Part shown: piece by piece, positions 19,613-26,070 of the stretch | Layout of the letters: the number at the start of each line of letters is the position of its first letter | Position numbering within the stretch: position 1 is the first letter of the stretch | NCBI RefSeq assembly: GCF_028069655.1 | Contig: NZ_JAMCOS010000001.1 | Span: 4,866,001-4,930,000, forward strand | From: Acidovorax sp. NCPPB 4044 | GTDB lineage: Bacteria; Pseudomonadota; Gammaproteobacteria; Burkholderiales; Burkholderiaceae_C | Length of the DNA stretch: 64,000 nucleotides | Direction of reading: 5' to 3' | The notes under the pieces: generated by a model | Database searches by the model: none | Seen by the model: the letters and a program-made list of their open reading frames with translations, nothing else | Told to the model about the DNA's origin: nothing | Made by a program: the position numbers and the translations under genes

Positions 19613-20302
19613 ATGCATGTGAGAGAGAAAGTCCGCCTCGACCGCTCGCGCCACGCCGCGCCGCAGGTGTTCGAGAAGCTGCGCGAGGCCATCGTGAACC
19701 TGGACCTGGCGCCCGGCACCGTGCTGGCGCGGGCCGAGCTGGCCGAGCGCTTCGGCATCAGCCAGACGCCGGTGCGCGATGCGCTGCTGCGCCTGGGCGA
19801 GGAAGGGCTGGTGGACATCTTCCCGCAGCACGCCACGGTGGTGAGCCGCATCGACGTGCCGGCCGCGCGGCAGGCCCATTACCTGCGCCGCTCGATCGAG
19901 CTGGAAGTCGTGCGCACCCTGGCGCTGGATCCGGCCAAGGCCACGATCGCGCGCCTGCGCGCGCAGATCGAGGCCATGGCGGCGATGGCGGGGCCGCAGA
20001 CCTACCGTGAATTCGTCGAGGCCGATCAGGGCTTCCACCGCCTCATGTACGAGGCGGCCGGCGTGCCCGGCCTGTGGGACCTGGTGCGCCGCCGCTCCGG
20101 CCACGTCGACCGGCTGCGCCGGCTGCACCTGCCGACCGAGGGCAAGGCGCAGGCGGTGCTGGCCGACCACCGGCGCATCGCCGACGCCATCGCGGCGGGC
20201 GACGCGCCGGCGGCGCAGGAGGCGCTGCGCGCGCACCTCTCGGGCACGCTGAGCCAGGTGGAGGAGATCTGCGCGCGGTACCCGGAGTTCGTGGAAACCT
20301 AG
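19613..20302 (+). CDS. GntR-family (FCD) transcriptional regulator
   Basis: A 229-residue GntR protein. The N-terminal winged helix shows QVFEKLREAIVN, LAPGTVLARAELAERFGIS and TPVRDALLRLGEEGLV. The all-helical FCD effector domain follows (YLRRSIELEVVR, FVEADQGFHRLM, DHRRIADAIAAGD). The ATG at 19613 is chosen; an upstream in-frame GTG lies inside the operator palindrome. It likely represses the divergent sugar-acid operon until an acid inducer is bound. Confidence 0.92.
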   Translation: MHVREKVRLDRSRHAAPQVFEKLREAIVNLDLAPGTVLARAELAERFGISQTPVRDALLRLGEEGLVDIFPQHATVVSRIDVPAARQAHYLRRSIELEVVRTLALDPAKATIARLRAQIEAMAAMAGPQTYREFVEADQGFHRLMYEAAGVPGLWDLVRRRSGHVDRLRRLHLPTEGKAQAVLADHRRIADAIAAGDAPAAQEALRAHLSGTLSQVEEICARYPEFVET

Positions 20303-20348
20303 CGCGGCAAGGGGCTGCGGCCTCCGGGCTGGATTGTGGATGAAAAGT

Positions 20349-20400
20349 GCTCCATGCCGCCGTTTTCATTCAATAGTTTGCTATTGAATATGTAGCAAAT
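20349..20400 (+). repeat. intergenic repeat copy 3 (AATAGTTTGCTAT family)
   Basis: A near-full copy: GCTCCATGCCGCCG, TTCATTCAATAG, TTTGCTATTG, ATGTAGCAAATG. TTTGCTA and TAGCAAA make a perfect 7-bp stem. It lies 47 bases after the GntR stop in the same orientation. Confidence 0.9.
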
Positions 20401-20546
20401 GACGGGCTGCGCCGGCCATGCAAGGGCTGGCCGCCACGGCCGCGCCGGCCGATAATCCCGCGGGTGCCGGAACCGCCCACCCTGGCGGGCCCGGCCCATT
20501 TGTCCGCACCGGCCCTCCGGCACCCCCGTTTCAGGAGCATTCCGCC

Positions 20547-20849
20547 ATGGCCTCCATCTCTTCCATCGCCTCCTCCGGCCTGCGCGCCGCGCAGCTGCAG
20601 CTGGACACCTCGGCGCACAACGTGGCCAACCTGAACACCGAGGGCTTTCGCCGCCAGACGGTGGAGCAGGAGGCGGTGCCCGACCAGGGCGGGGTCGAGG
20701 CGCGCGTCGGCCGGGCGGCCACCGCAGGCGCCTCGCTCGAAGAGGACGCGGTGAACCAGATGTCGGCCACCTATGCGTTCTCGGCCAACCTGCAGATGGT
20801 GAAGACCGAGGACCGCATGCTCGGTTCGCTGCTCGATACCCGGGCCTGA
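20547..20849 (+). CDS. short flagellar rod/hook-like protein
   Basis: A 100-residue protein joining only the two terminal modules of flagellar rod and hook proteins. The N-terminal module is SGLRAAQLQLDTSAHNVANLNTE-like, with NVANLNTEGFRR closest to the FlgB/FlgC/FlgE signature. The C-terminal coiled-coil module is VNQMSATYAFSANLQMVKTEDRM. AGGAG precedes the ATG by 10 bases. Canonical FlgB and FlgC are about 130-140 residues, so this is a minimal version, and no other flagellar gene is in the window. It may be an orphan axial protein or an adaptor; function is not certain. Confidence 0.75.
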   Translation: MASISSIASSGLRAAQLQLDTSAHNVANLNTEGFRRQTVEQEAVPDQGGVEARVGRAATAGASLEEDAVNQMSATYAFSANLQMVKTEDRMLGSLLDTRA

Positions 20850-20871
20850 ACGGCGCGCGGCGCGGGGCCGG

Positions 20872-20943
20872 TCAGCGCCCTGCGGCCATGCCGGCCAGGC
20901 GCTCCACGAGCCAGTGCGCGAACGGGGTGGCGGTGCGGGGCAT
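20872..20943 (-). CDS. possible 23-residue small protein
   Basis: A minus-strand frame MPRTATPFAHWLVERLAGMAAGR has GGAGG eight bases before its ATG, an excellent ribosome site for this genome. It lies 33 bases downstream of the DUF2061 gene on the same strand. The product could form one amphipathic helix. No family is recognised and it is far below reliable gene-calling length. Confidence 0.3.
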   Translation of the reverse strand: MPRTATPFAHWLVERLAGMAAGR

Positions 20944-20976
20944 GGCGTCGTCCTCCATCGTGGGCCGGTGCCGCGT

Positions 20977-21240
20977 TCAGGCGCCCGCGGCGGCGGGCTG
21001 CAGGGCCGCCGCGGCCTCGGCTGCACGGCGGCGGCCTGCGCGGTCCCACGCCTTTTCATGGAAGAAGAACGCCACGGCCTGCACCGTGGGCTCCAGCAGG
21101 CTCAGCGTGAGCGAGGCGATGAGGTTGCCCGTGACCGCGTAGGCCACCAGCGCGGCCACGCAGATGTGGATGAGGTAGTAGCTGCCCGTCTTCATGAGGG
21201 TGGGCAGGTTCTGGCGGGTGGCCTGGCGGATGCGGTTCAT
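20977..21240 (-). CDS. DUF2061 small membrane protein
   Basis: An 87-residue protein with two hydrophobic segments (YYLIHICVAALVAYAVTGN and ASLTLSLLEPTVQAVAFFF) and the family ending HEKAWDRAG. DUF2061 proteins are small inner-membrane proteins of unknown role, found alone or fused to sulfate-assimilation genes. The Ala-rich tail is species-specific. It diverges from the SPFH gene across 185 bases that contain GAATGC-TAG-GCATTC (21278-21292). Confidence 0.8.
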   Translation of the reverse strand: MNRIRQATRQNLPTLMKTGSYYLIHICVAALVAYAVTGNLIASLTLSLLEPTVQAVAFFFHEKAWDRAGRRRAAEAAAALQPAAAGA

Positions 21241-21330
21241 GGCGGCGCTCTCTTTCCGGAATGCGTGGGGGATGTGTGAATGCTAGGCATTCGCATTACC
21301 GAAGGCCAATTGATCCTCTCGAAACCGGCG

Positions 21331-21396
21331 ATAGCGCCGCGGCCGGCCGCCGCTATGATCGGCCACCGCACGGACGGGTTGGCAGTCCGTTTTTTG
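21331..21396 (+). promoter_or_regulatory. promoter and 5' hairpin of the SPFH operon
   Basis: ATAGCG and CGCTAT (21331-21356) flank a GC-rich centre and end in TATGAT, a good -10. Starting about 12 bases further, ACGGAC (21370-21375) pairs with GTCCGT (21385-21390) and is followed by six T residues. The hairpin would be the first structure of the transcript and could act as an attenuator or a 5' stabiliser. Confidence 0.45.
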
Positions 21397-21425
21397 TTCC
21401 CCACTCTTCACAGCCGGAGCACCGC

Positions 21426-22484
21426 ATGGCCCTCATGGACTTCATCAAGAAGCAGTTCATCGACATCATCCAGTGGACGGAGGAGAGCGACGGCACGCTG
21501 GCGTGGCGCTTTCCGATGCGCGACCTGGAAATCCAGAACGGCGGCACGCTGGTGGTGCGCGAATCGCAGATGGCGGTATTCGTCAACGAGGGCACGGTGG
21601 CCGACGTGTTCGGCCCCGGCACCCACAAGCTCACCACGCAGACGCTGCCGGTGCTGACCTACCTGAAGAACTGGGACAAGCTCTTCGAGTCCCCGTTCAA
21701 GAGCGACGTGTACTTCTTCAGCACGCGCCAGCAGGTCGACCAGAAGTGGGGCACGCCCCAGCCCATCACCATCCGCGACAAGGACTTCGGCGCCGTGCGC
21801 CTGCGCGCGTTCGGCAACTACGCGTACCGCGTGGCCGACCCCAAGCTGTTCCACACCGAGATCTCGGGCACGCGCGCGGCCTACACGGTGAGCGAGCTGG
21901 ACGGCCAGCTGCGCGGCCTCGTGCTGCAGAACATCAGCAACGCGATCGCGTCGAGCGGGCTGCCGTTCCTCGACCTCGCGGCCAACCAGGTCATGTTCGC
22001 CGACGCGCTCGCCAAGGAGCTGCAGCCAGCCTTCGCCAAGATCGGGCTGCAACTCGAAACCATGACGGTGCAGAACCTGTCGCTGCCCGAAGAGCTGCAG
22101 AAGATCCTCGACCAGAAGATCGGCATGGGCATGGTCGGCAACGACATGGGCAAGTTCATGCAGTACCAGACGGCGCAGTCGATCCCCAAGTTCGCCGAGG
22201 GCTCGGGCAACGGCGGCGGCGGGATCGCGGGCGACGCGATGGGCCTGGGCGCGGGCGTGGCGCTCGGCCAGGTGCTGGCGCAGAACCTCCAGCAGGGGCT
22301 GCAGGGCGGCGGCGGTGCCGCTGCCGCGCAGCCCGCCGCGCCGGCTTCCGCGGCCGTGGCGGGCGTGCGGCCCGAGGACGTGATGGCCACGCTGGAGAAG
22401 CTCGGCGACCTGAAAGCCAAGGGCATCCTCACGCAGGAAGAGTTCGACGCCAAGAAGGTCGAACTGCTCAAGAAGCTGGTCTGA
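21426..22484 (+). CDS. SPFH-domain protein with C-terminal SHOCT (YdjI/virion-core-like)
   Basis: A 352-residue cytoplasmic-face scaffold protein. The start MALMDFIKKQFIDIIQW, then GGTLVVRESQMAVFVNEG, FGPGTHKLTTQTLPVL and VYFFSTRQ mark the SPFH-like virion-core family. A central helical part (LPEELQKILDQKIGMGMVGNDMG) and a Gly/Ala-rich linker lead to a SHOCT module at the C terminus (LGDLKAKGILTQEEFDAKK). Relatives sit with DUF4178, DUF350 and aminopropyltransferase genes and are thought to organise membrane microdomains. The next gene follows after 103 bases. Confidence 0.88.
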   Translation: MALMDFIKKQFIDIIQWTEESDGTLAWRFPMRDLEIQNGGTLVVRESQMAVFVNEGTVADVFGPGTHKLTTQTLPVLTYLKNWDKLFESPFKSDVYFFSTRQQVDQKWGTPQPITIRDKDFGAVRLRAFGNYAYRVADPKLFHTEISGTRAAYTVSELDGQLRGLVLQNISNAIASSGLPFLDLAANQVMFADALAKELQPAFAKIGLQLETMTVQNLSLPEELQKILDQKIGMGMVGNDMGKFMQYQTAQSIPKFAEGSGNGGGGIAGDAMGLGAGVALGQVLAQNLQQGLQGGGGAAAAQPAAPASAAVAGVRPEDVMATLEKLGDLKAKGILTQEEFDAKKVELLKKLV

Positions 22485-22587
22485 CGCGCGCGGCCGCCCG
22501 CCGGGGCGGCGGCACCGTCTTGCGATGGTTTAAATAGCGCCCTGCCGAATGGAATCGACGGCAGGAGGCCGAAAACACCCACCAACA

Positions 22588-24120
22588 ATGGCCGACCCCC
22601 AAACCCAGCGCCACTACCGCGCGCCCTGCCCGGGCTGCGGCGCGCCGGTCGAATTCCGCAGCGCGCAGTCCACGCACGCCGTCTGCCCCTATTGCCAGAG
22701 CACCGTGGTGCGCAGCGGCGAGGTGCTCTCGCGCGTGGGCAAGATGGCCGAGGTGTTCGACGACCACAGCCCGCTGCAGCTCATGGCGAGCGGCCGCGTG
22801 CTGCTGGAAGGGCGCGAGCAGCCGTTCACGCTGATCGGCCGCCTCCAGTACCAGGCCGAGACGGGCACCTGGGCCGAGTGGAACGCCATCCTGGAGGACG
22901 GCACCACCGCCACGCTGGGCGAGGACAACGGCGCCTACGTGTTCACGCGCCCCATCGAGCCGGGCCGCGACCTGCCCGCGCCGGAGCGCTTCCGCGTGGG
23001 CGCCACCACGGCCATCAACGGCACGCCCTACAGCGTGGCGGCCAACGTGCAGGCGCAGCTCGTGTCCGCGCAGGGCGAGCTGCCCAAGCTGCCGCCGCTG
23101 GGCCAGCCCTTCCCGGTGGTGGAGCTGCGCAGCGACCAGGGCGAGGTGCTGTCCATCGACTATGCGCAGACGCCGCCGCGCGTGGAGCGCGGCCGCGCGG
23201 TGCGGCTCGAGGACCTGCGCATGCAGGGCCTGAAGGACGAGTCGGCGCGGGGCGAAAAGGCCCGCCAGTTCAGCTGCCCGCACTGCGGCGCGCCCGTGCA
23301 GGTGGCGCTGGAGACCACCCGGAGCCTCACCTGCCCCTCGTGCGCGAGCCTCATCGACATCTCGGGCGGCATCGGCGGCGAACTGCGCCACGCGGTGCAG
23401 GACGAGCCCGTGCAGCCGCTCATCCCGCTGGGCACTACGGGCCAGCTCGAAGGCGTGGTCTGGCAGGCGGTGGGTTTCCAGCACCGCATGGGCCGCGAGC
23501 CCGGCGACGACGAGACCTTCGGCTGGGACGAATACCTGCTCTACAACCGCCAGCGCGGCTTCGCCTTCCTGGTGGACGCCTCCGACGGCTGGAGCCTCGT
23601 GCGGCCCACGACCGGTGCGCCCAAGCTGTCCGCGAACGGCCAGTCGGCCACCTACCTGCAGAGCACCTACCGGCTCGATTCGCAGTACCGCGCCGAGACC
23701 ACCTACGTGCTGGGCGAGTTCTACTGGCCCGTCGAGCGCGGGCAGGCCACGCAGAACCGGGACTTCAGCGGCACGGGCGGCAAGGGCCGCCTGTCGATGG
23801 AGCAGACTCCGCGCGAGATCACCTGGTCGGTCGGCAGCCTCCTGGACAGCGCGCTGGTGGCCAAGGCCTTCAAGCTCGACGGCCAGAAAGACCTGTTCCG
23901 CCGCGACGACGCAGCCCCGCTCGCGAGCGCGGGCAGCATCGGCAGCGTGGGCTGCGGCACGATCGTCATCATCGCGGTCGTGCTCATCCTGATCCTGCTG
24001 CTGTTCTCGCGCGGCTGCAGCTCGTCGTGCGATCCGAATCGCGAGAACTGCACGTCGTCCAGCTACCGCTCCTCGGGCGGCTCGTTCGGCGGCTGGTCCA
24101 GCGGGGGCGGGCACAAATGA
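22588..24120 (+). CDS. DUF4178 zinc-ribbon membrane protein
   Basis: A 510-residue protein with an N-terminal zinc ribbon (CPGCG and CPYCQS), a first DUF4178 region (about 60-200), a second zinc ribbon (CPHCG and CPSCAS, about 230-265) and a second DUF4178 region (about 290-430; GTTGQLEGVVWQAVGF, FGWDEYLLYN, GEFYWPVERGQ). One transmembrane segment follows (TIVIIAVVLILILLLF, near 465), ending in a Ser/Gly-rich tail. The biochemical role is unknown. Genes of this type travel with SPFH, DUF350 and spermidine-synthase-like genes. Start MADPQTQ at 22588; longer frames lack a ribosome site. Confidence 0.85.
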   Translation: MADPQTQRHYRAPCPGCGAPVEFRSAQSTHAVCPYCQSTVVRSGEVLSRVGKMAEVFDDHSPLQLMASGRVLLEGREQPFTLIGRLQYQAETGTWAEWNAILEDGTTATLGEDNGAYVFTRPIEPGRDLPAPERFRVGATTAINGTPYSVAANVQAQLVSAQGELPKLPPLGQPFPVVELRSDQGEVLSIDYAQTPPRVERGRAVRLEDLRMQGLKDESARGEKARQFSCPHCGAPVQVALETTRSLTCPSCASLIDISGGIGGELRHAVQDEPVQPLIPLGTTGQLEGVVWQAVGFQHRMGREPGDDETFGWDEYLLYNRQRGFAFLVDASDGWSLVRPTTGAPKLSANGQSATYLQSTYRLDSQYRAETTYVLGEFYWPVERGQATQNRDFSGTGGKGRLSMEQTPREITWSVGSLLDSALVAKAFKLDGQKDLFRRDDAAPLASAGSIGSVGCGTIVIIAVVLILILLLFSRGCSSSCDPNRENCTSSSYRSSGGSFGGWSSGGGHK

Positions 24121-24205
24121 ACGGCAGCGCCTGCGCCGGGCCCCGCCGGGCCACCCGCGCGGGCATCCCCATCACCTGTTTTCTGACTGAATGAAGGAGT
24201 TCACC

Positions 24206-24430
24206 ATGGCACTCGAATGGCTGCGGCCCGCCGCGTTCTTCGGCTCCATCCTGTTCGCGCTGATCGGCGTGGTCGTGTTCTGGATCAGCTTCGTCATCAT
24301 CGACAAGGTCACGCCCTATGACCTGTGGGCCGAGATCGTCGAGAAGCAGAACAAGGCCCTGGCCATGGTCGTGGCCGCGATGTGCCTGGGCATCAGCATC
24401 ATCGTGGCGGCGGCGATCCACGGCGGGTGA
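24206..24430 (+). CDS. DUF350 small inner-membrane protein
   Basis: A 74-residue two-helix membrane protein (FFGSILFALIGVVVFWISFVI and ALAMVVAAMCLGISIIVAAAI) with the loop DKVTPYDLWAEI typical of DUF350 (YjfL-like). AAGGAG at 24194-24199 sits six bases before the ATG at 24206, so the ATG at 24191 is not used. Function unknown; it is the third gene of the SPFH-DUF4178-DUF350 unit, and an aminopropyltransferase commonly comes next. Here that gene is 6 kb further on. Confidence 0.85.
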   Translation: MALEWLRPAAFFGSILFALIGVVVFWISFVIIDKVTPYDLWAEIVEKQNKALAMVVAAMCLGISIIVAAAIHGG

Positions 24431-24448
24431 GGCCGCAGCCGGCCCGGC

Positions 24449-25234
24449 TCAGGTCGGGTCGGGCTCGGACGCCGCGAACGGCCGGGCGCGGAAGAAGGGC
24501 GGCCGGTCCGCCGGGAAGAACACCACGATGCCGTAGCGCATGGTGCGGCCGCACTGCGTGAGCGTCCACAGCTCGAGCGAGCGTCGGTCGGCGCCCTCGG
24601 GCGTGCCCGCGCTGCGCACGATGCGCGACGCCGCGGCCTCGATGCTCGGGCAGCCGGCCATCTCGGTGGCCCGGGCCTTCACCATGGCCAGCACCTTCGC
24701 GCGCTGCGCGGGCGATGCGGCGCTGTCCCCGGCCACGGCCAGCGCCGCCACGTCGCCCGACGCGGAAAAGCCCGCGCCGTTCAGCGCCTTCAGCTCCACC
24801 CAGGGATCGGGCGGCGCATCTTCCAGCCGCCATTCGTGGCGCATGACATAGGACGACTGCGTGGGCGCGCCCGTCGAGTCCTGCGCCGGCTTGAACCGGC
24901 ACGCGGCCATGCCGTCCGCGGCGGCCTGGTCGAGCCGCGCCGAACCGCTGGAGGTGAGCACCGCGGTCTCGCGCACGCTGCCGCCGGCACCGACCGTGAG
25001 CGTGATGACCGAAGTCCCCTGCTCCTTGCCGCGGATCGAGTTCAACGGGTATTCAGGCCGCGCGCAGGTGCCGGGGATCAGCGTCGGCTGCCACACGACG
25101 GTGCCCGGCGCGCCCGGCAGCTTGTTCTTCGGCGCGACGAATCCCTGCGCCGCCAGCCCTCCGGGCAGCAGCGCGGCGAGCAGGGCGGTACACAGCGCGG
25201 TGGCGGTTGCCGCGGCCGGGCGCCGGCGGCTCAC
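24449..25234 (-). CDS. exported TonB C-terminal-domain protein
   Basis: A 261-residue protein with a cleavable-looking signal peptide (ALCTALLAALLPGGLAAQ) and a TonB-type C-terminal fold in the middle (CARPEYPLNSI, QGTSVITLTVGAGGSVRETAV, AACRFKPAQ). An unassigned domain of about 120 residues with a Cys pair follows. A true TonB would keep its N-terminal anchor and a Pro-rich spacer; neither is seen, so it may be a periplasmic TonB-like protein rather than the energy transducer. The GTG start overlaps the stop of the upstream lipoprotein gene (GTGA), so the two are coupled. Confidence 0.75.
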   Translation of the reverse strand: MSRRRPAAATATALCTALLAALLPGGLAAQGFVAPKNKLPGAPGTVVWQPTLIPGTCARPEYPLNSIRGKEQGTSVITLTVGAGGSVRETAVLTSSGSARLDQAAADGMAACRFKPAQDSTGAPTQSSYVMRHEWRLEDAPPDPWVELKALNGAGFSASGDVAALAVAGDSAASPAQRAKVLAMVKARATEMAGCPSIEAAASRIVRSAGTPEGADRRSLELWTLTQCGRTMRYGIVVFFPADRPPFFRARPFAASEPDPT

Positions 25235-25842
25235 AGTTCACCCCCGAAGGTGTAGCCGCGCTCGGGGCGGACCAGGGTCGCGGCGTTGCGCAGCACCTCG
25301 TCGCGCGCCAGGGGCGCGGCCTTTCCGTCGGACTGCACGTAGGGCCCCAACTGGTCGAGCACGGCCTGGGCATTCAGGAGCAGCACCGCCTCGGGCAGGG
25401 GCTCGCGGAACAACGCCACGACCGCATCGTTGTGCCAGGTGGTGACCGTGTAGCCCGGGGAATAGATGAAGATGGGCGCGCCGCCGCCCTTCGTCTTGAC
25501 CAAGCGGGGCGGCTCCTGGCCGGCATCCGCGTGGGCGGCGGGCTGCCGCTCGTAGGCGCCGGGCCCGGCGGCCGGGCCGCTGGCCAGCGGCTCCCCGGGC
25601 TTGCGCACCGTGAAGTGGGTGTACCCCTTTTCCTTGGTCAGCTCTGCACAGCGGTACAGCCACAGGTACCAGACGCGGTCGGACGAGGTGTGGCCGTTGC
25701 CGTCGAAGCGCACGCGGTAGTGGTTCTCGTCGATCTTCTCGTCGGTGTAGCCGCCGGTCCAGCCCTTGCGGGCATAGGGCGTGACGCAGGCGGTCAGCAG
25801 CAAAGCCGCGGCCATCACGGCCGCGAGGGTGGAAATGCGCAA
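25231..25842 (-). CDS. lipoprotein of the CC0125/CC1285 type
   Basis: About 203 residues. GGGAG lies seven bases before a TTG at 25842, giving MRISTLAAVMAAALLLTAC, an ideal lipoprotein signal with the lipobox cysteine at 19. The longer frame to 25926 lacks these features. The domain GGYTDEKIDENHYRV, FDGNGHTSSDRVWYL, LYRCAELTKEKGYTHF is the CC0125/CC1285 hallmark; its role is unknown. An extra C-terminal region of about 110 residues is less conserved. It is coupled to the TonB-like gene and divergent from the siderophore receptor. Confidence 0.78.
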   Translation of the reverse strand: MRISTLAAVMAAALLLTACVTPYARKGWTGGYTDEKIDENHYRVRFDGNGHTSSDRVWYLWLYRCAELTKEKGYTHFTVRKPGEPLASGPAAGPGAYERQPAAHADAGQEPPRLVKTKGGGAPIFIYSPGYTVTTWHNDAVVALFREPLPEAVLLLNAQAVLDQLGPYVQSDGKAAPLARDEVLRNAATLVRPERGYTFGGEL

Positions 25843-25987
25843 GTCGGTTCTCCCGGAACGCCGCGGCGGCAGGCCGGCGGCGTCGTCGTGTTGTGGTGGT
25901 TTTGGCGGGGCAGCAGGCTGCAACAAAATTTTACATTGCGCCTGCGCTGCCGCGGAATCGTGGAAGATCTGTGGCTTCTGTATTAAG

Positions 25988-26006
25988 AATGGTTATCGTT
26001 ATCATT
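25988..26006. promoter_or_regulatory. Fur box upstream of the TonB-dependent receptor
   Basis: The segment reads AATGGTTATCGTTATCATT. Its reverse complement contains TGATAACGATAACC, two tandem GATAAC hexamers plus a partial third, matching the Fur consensus of GATAAT repeats. It lies 65 bases before the receptor start in an AT-rich patch, so iron repression is expected. Confidence 0.75.
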
Positions 26007-26070
26007 ACAATTGGTTCTCTTTGTAACGAGCGGCTGGCACCTGCGGCCGCCTTCTTTCTTCGAGAACGAC

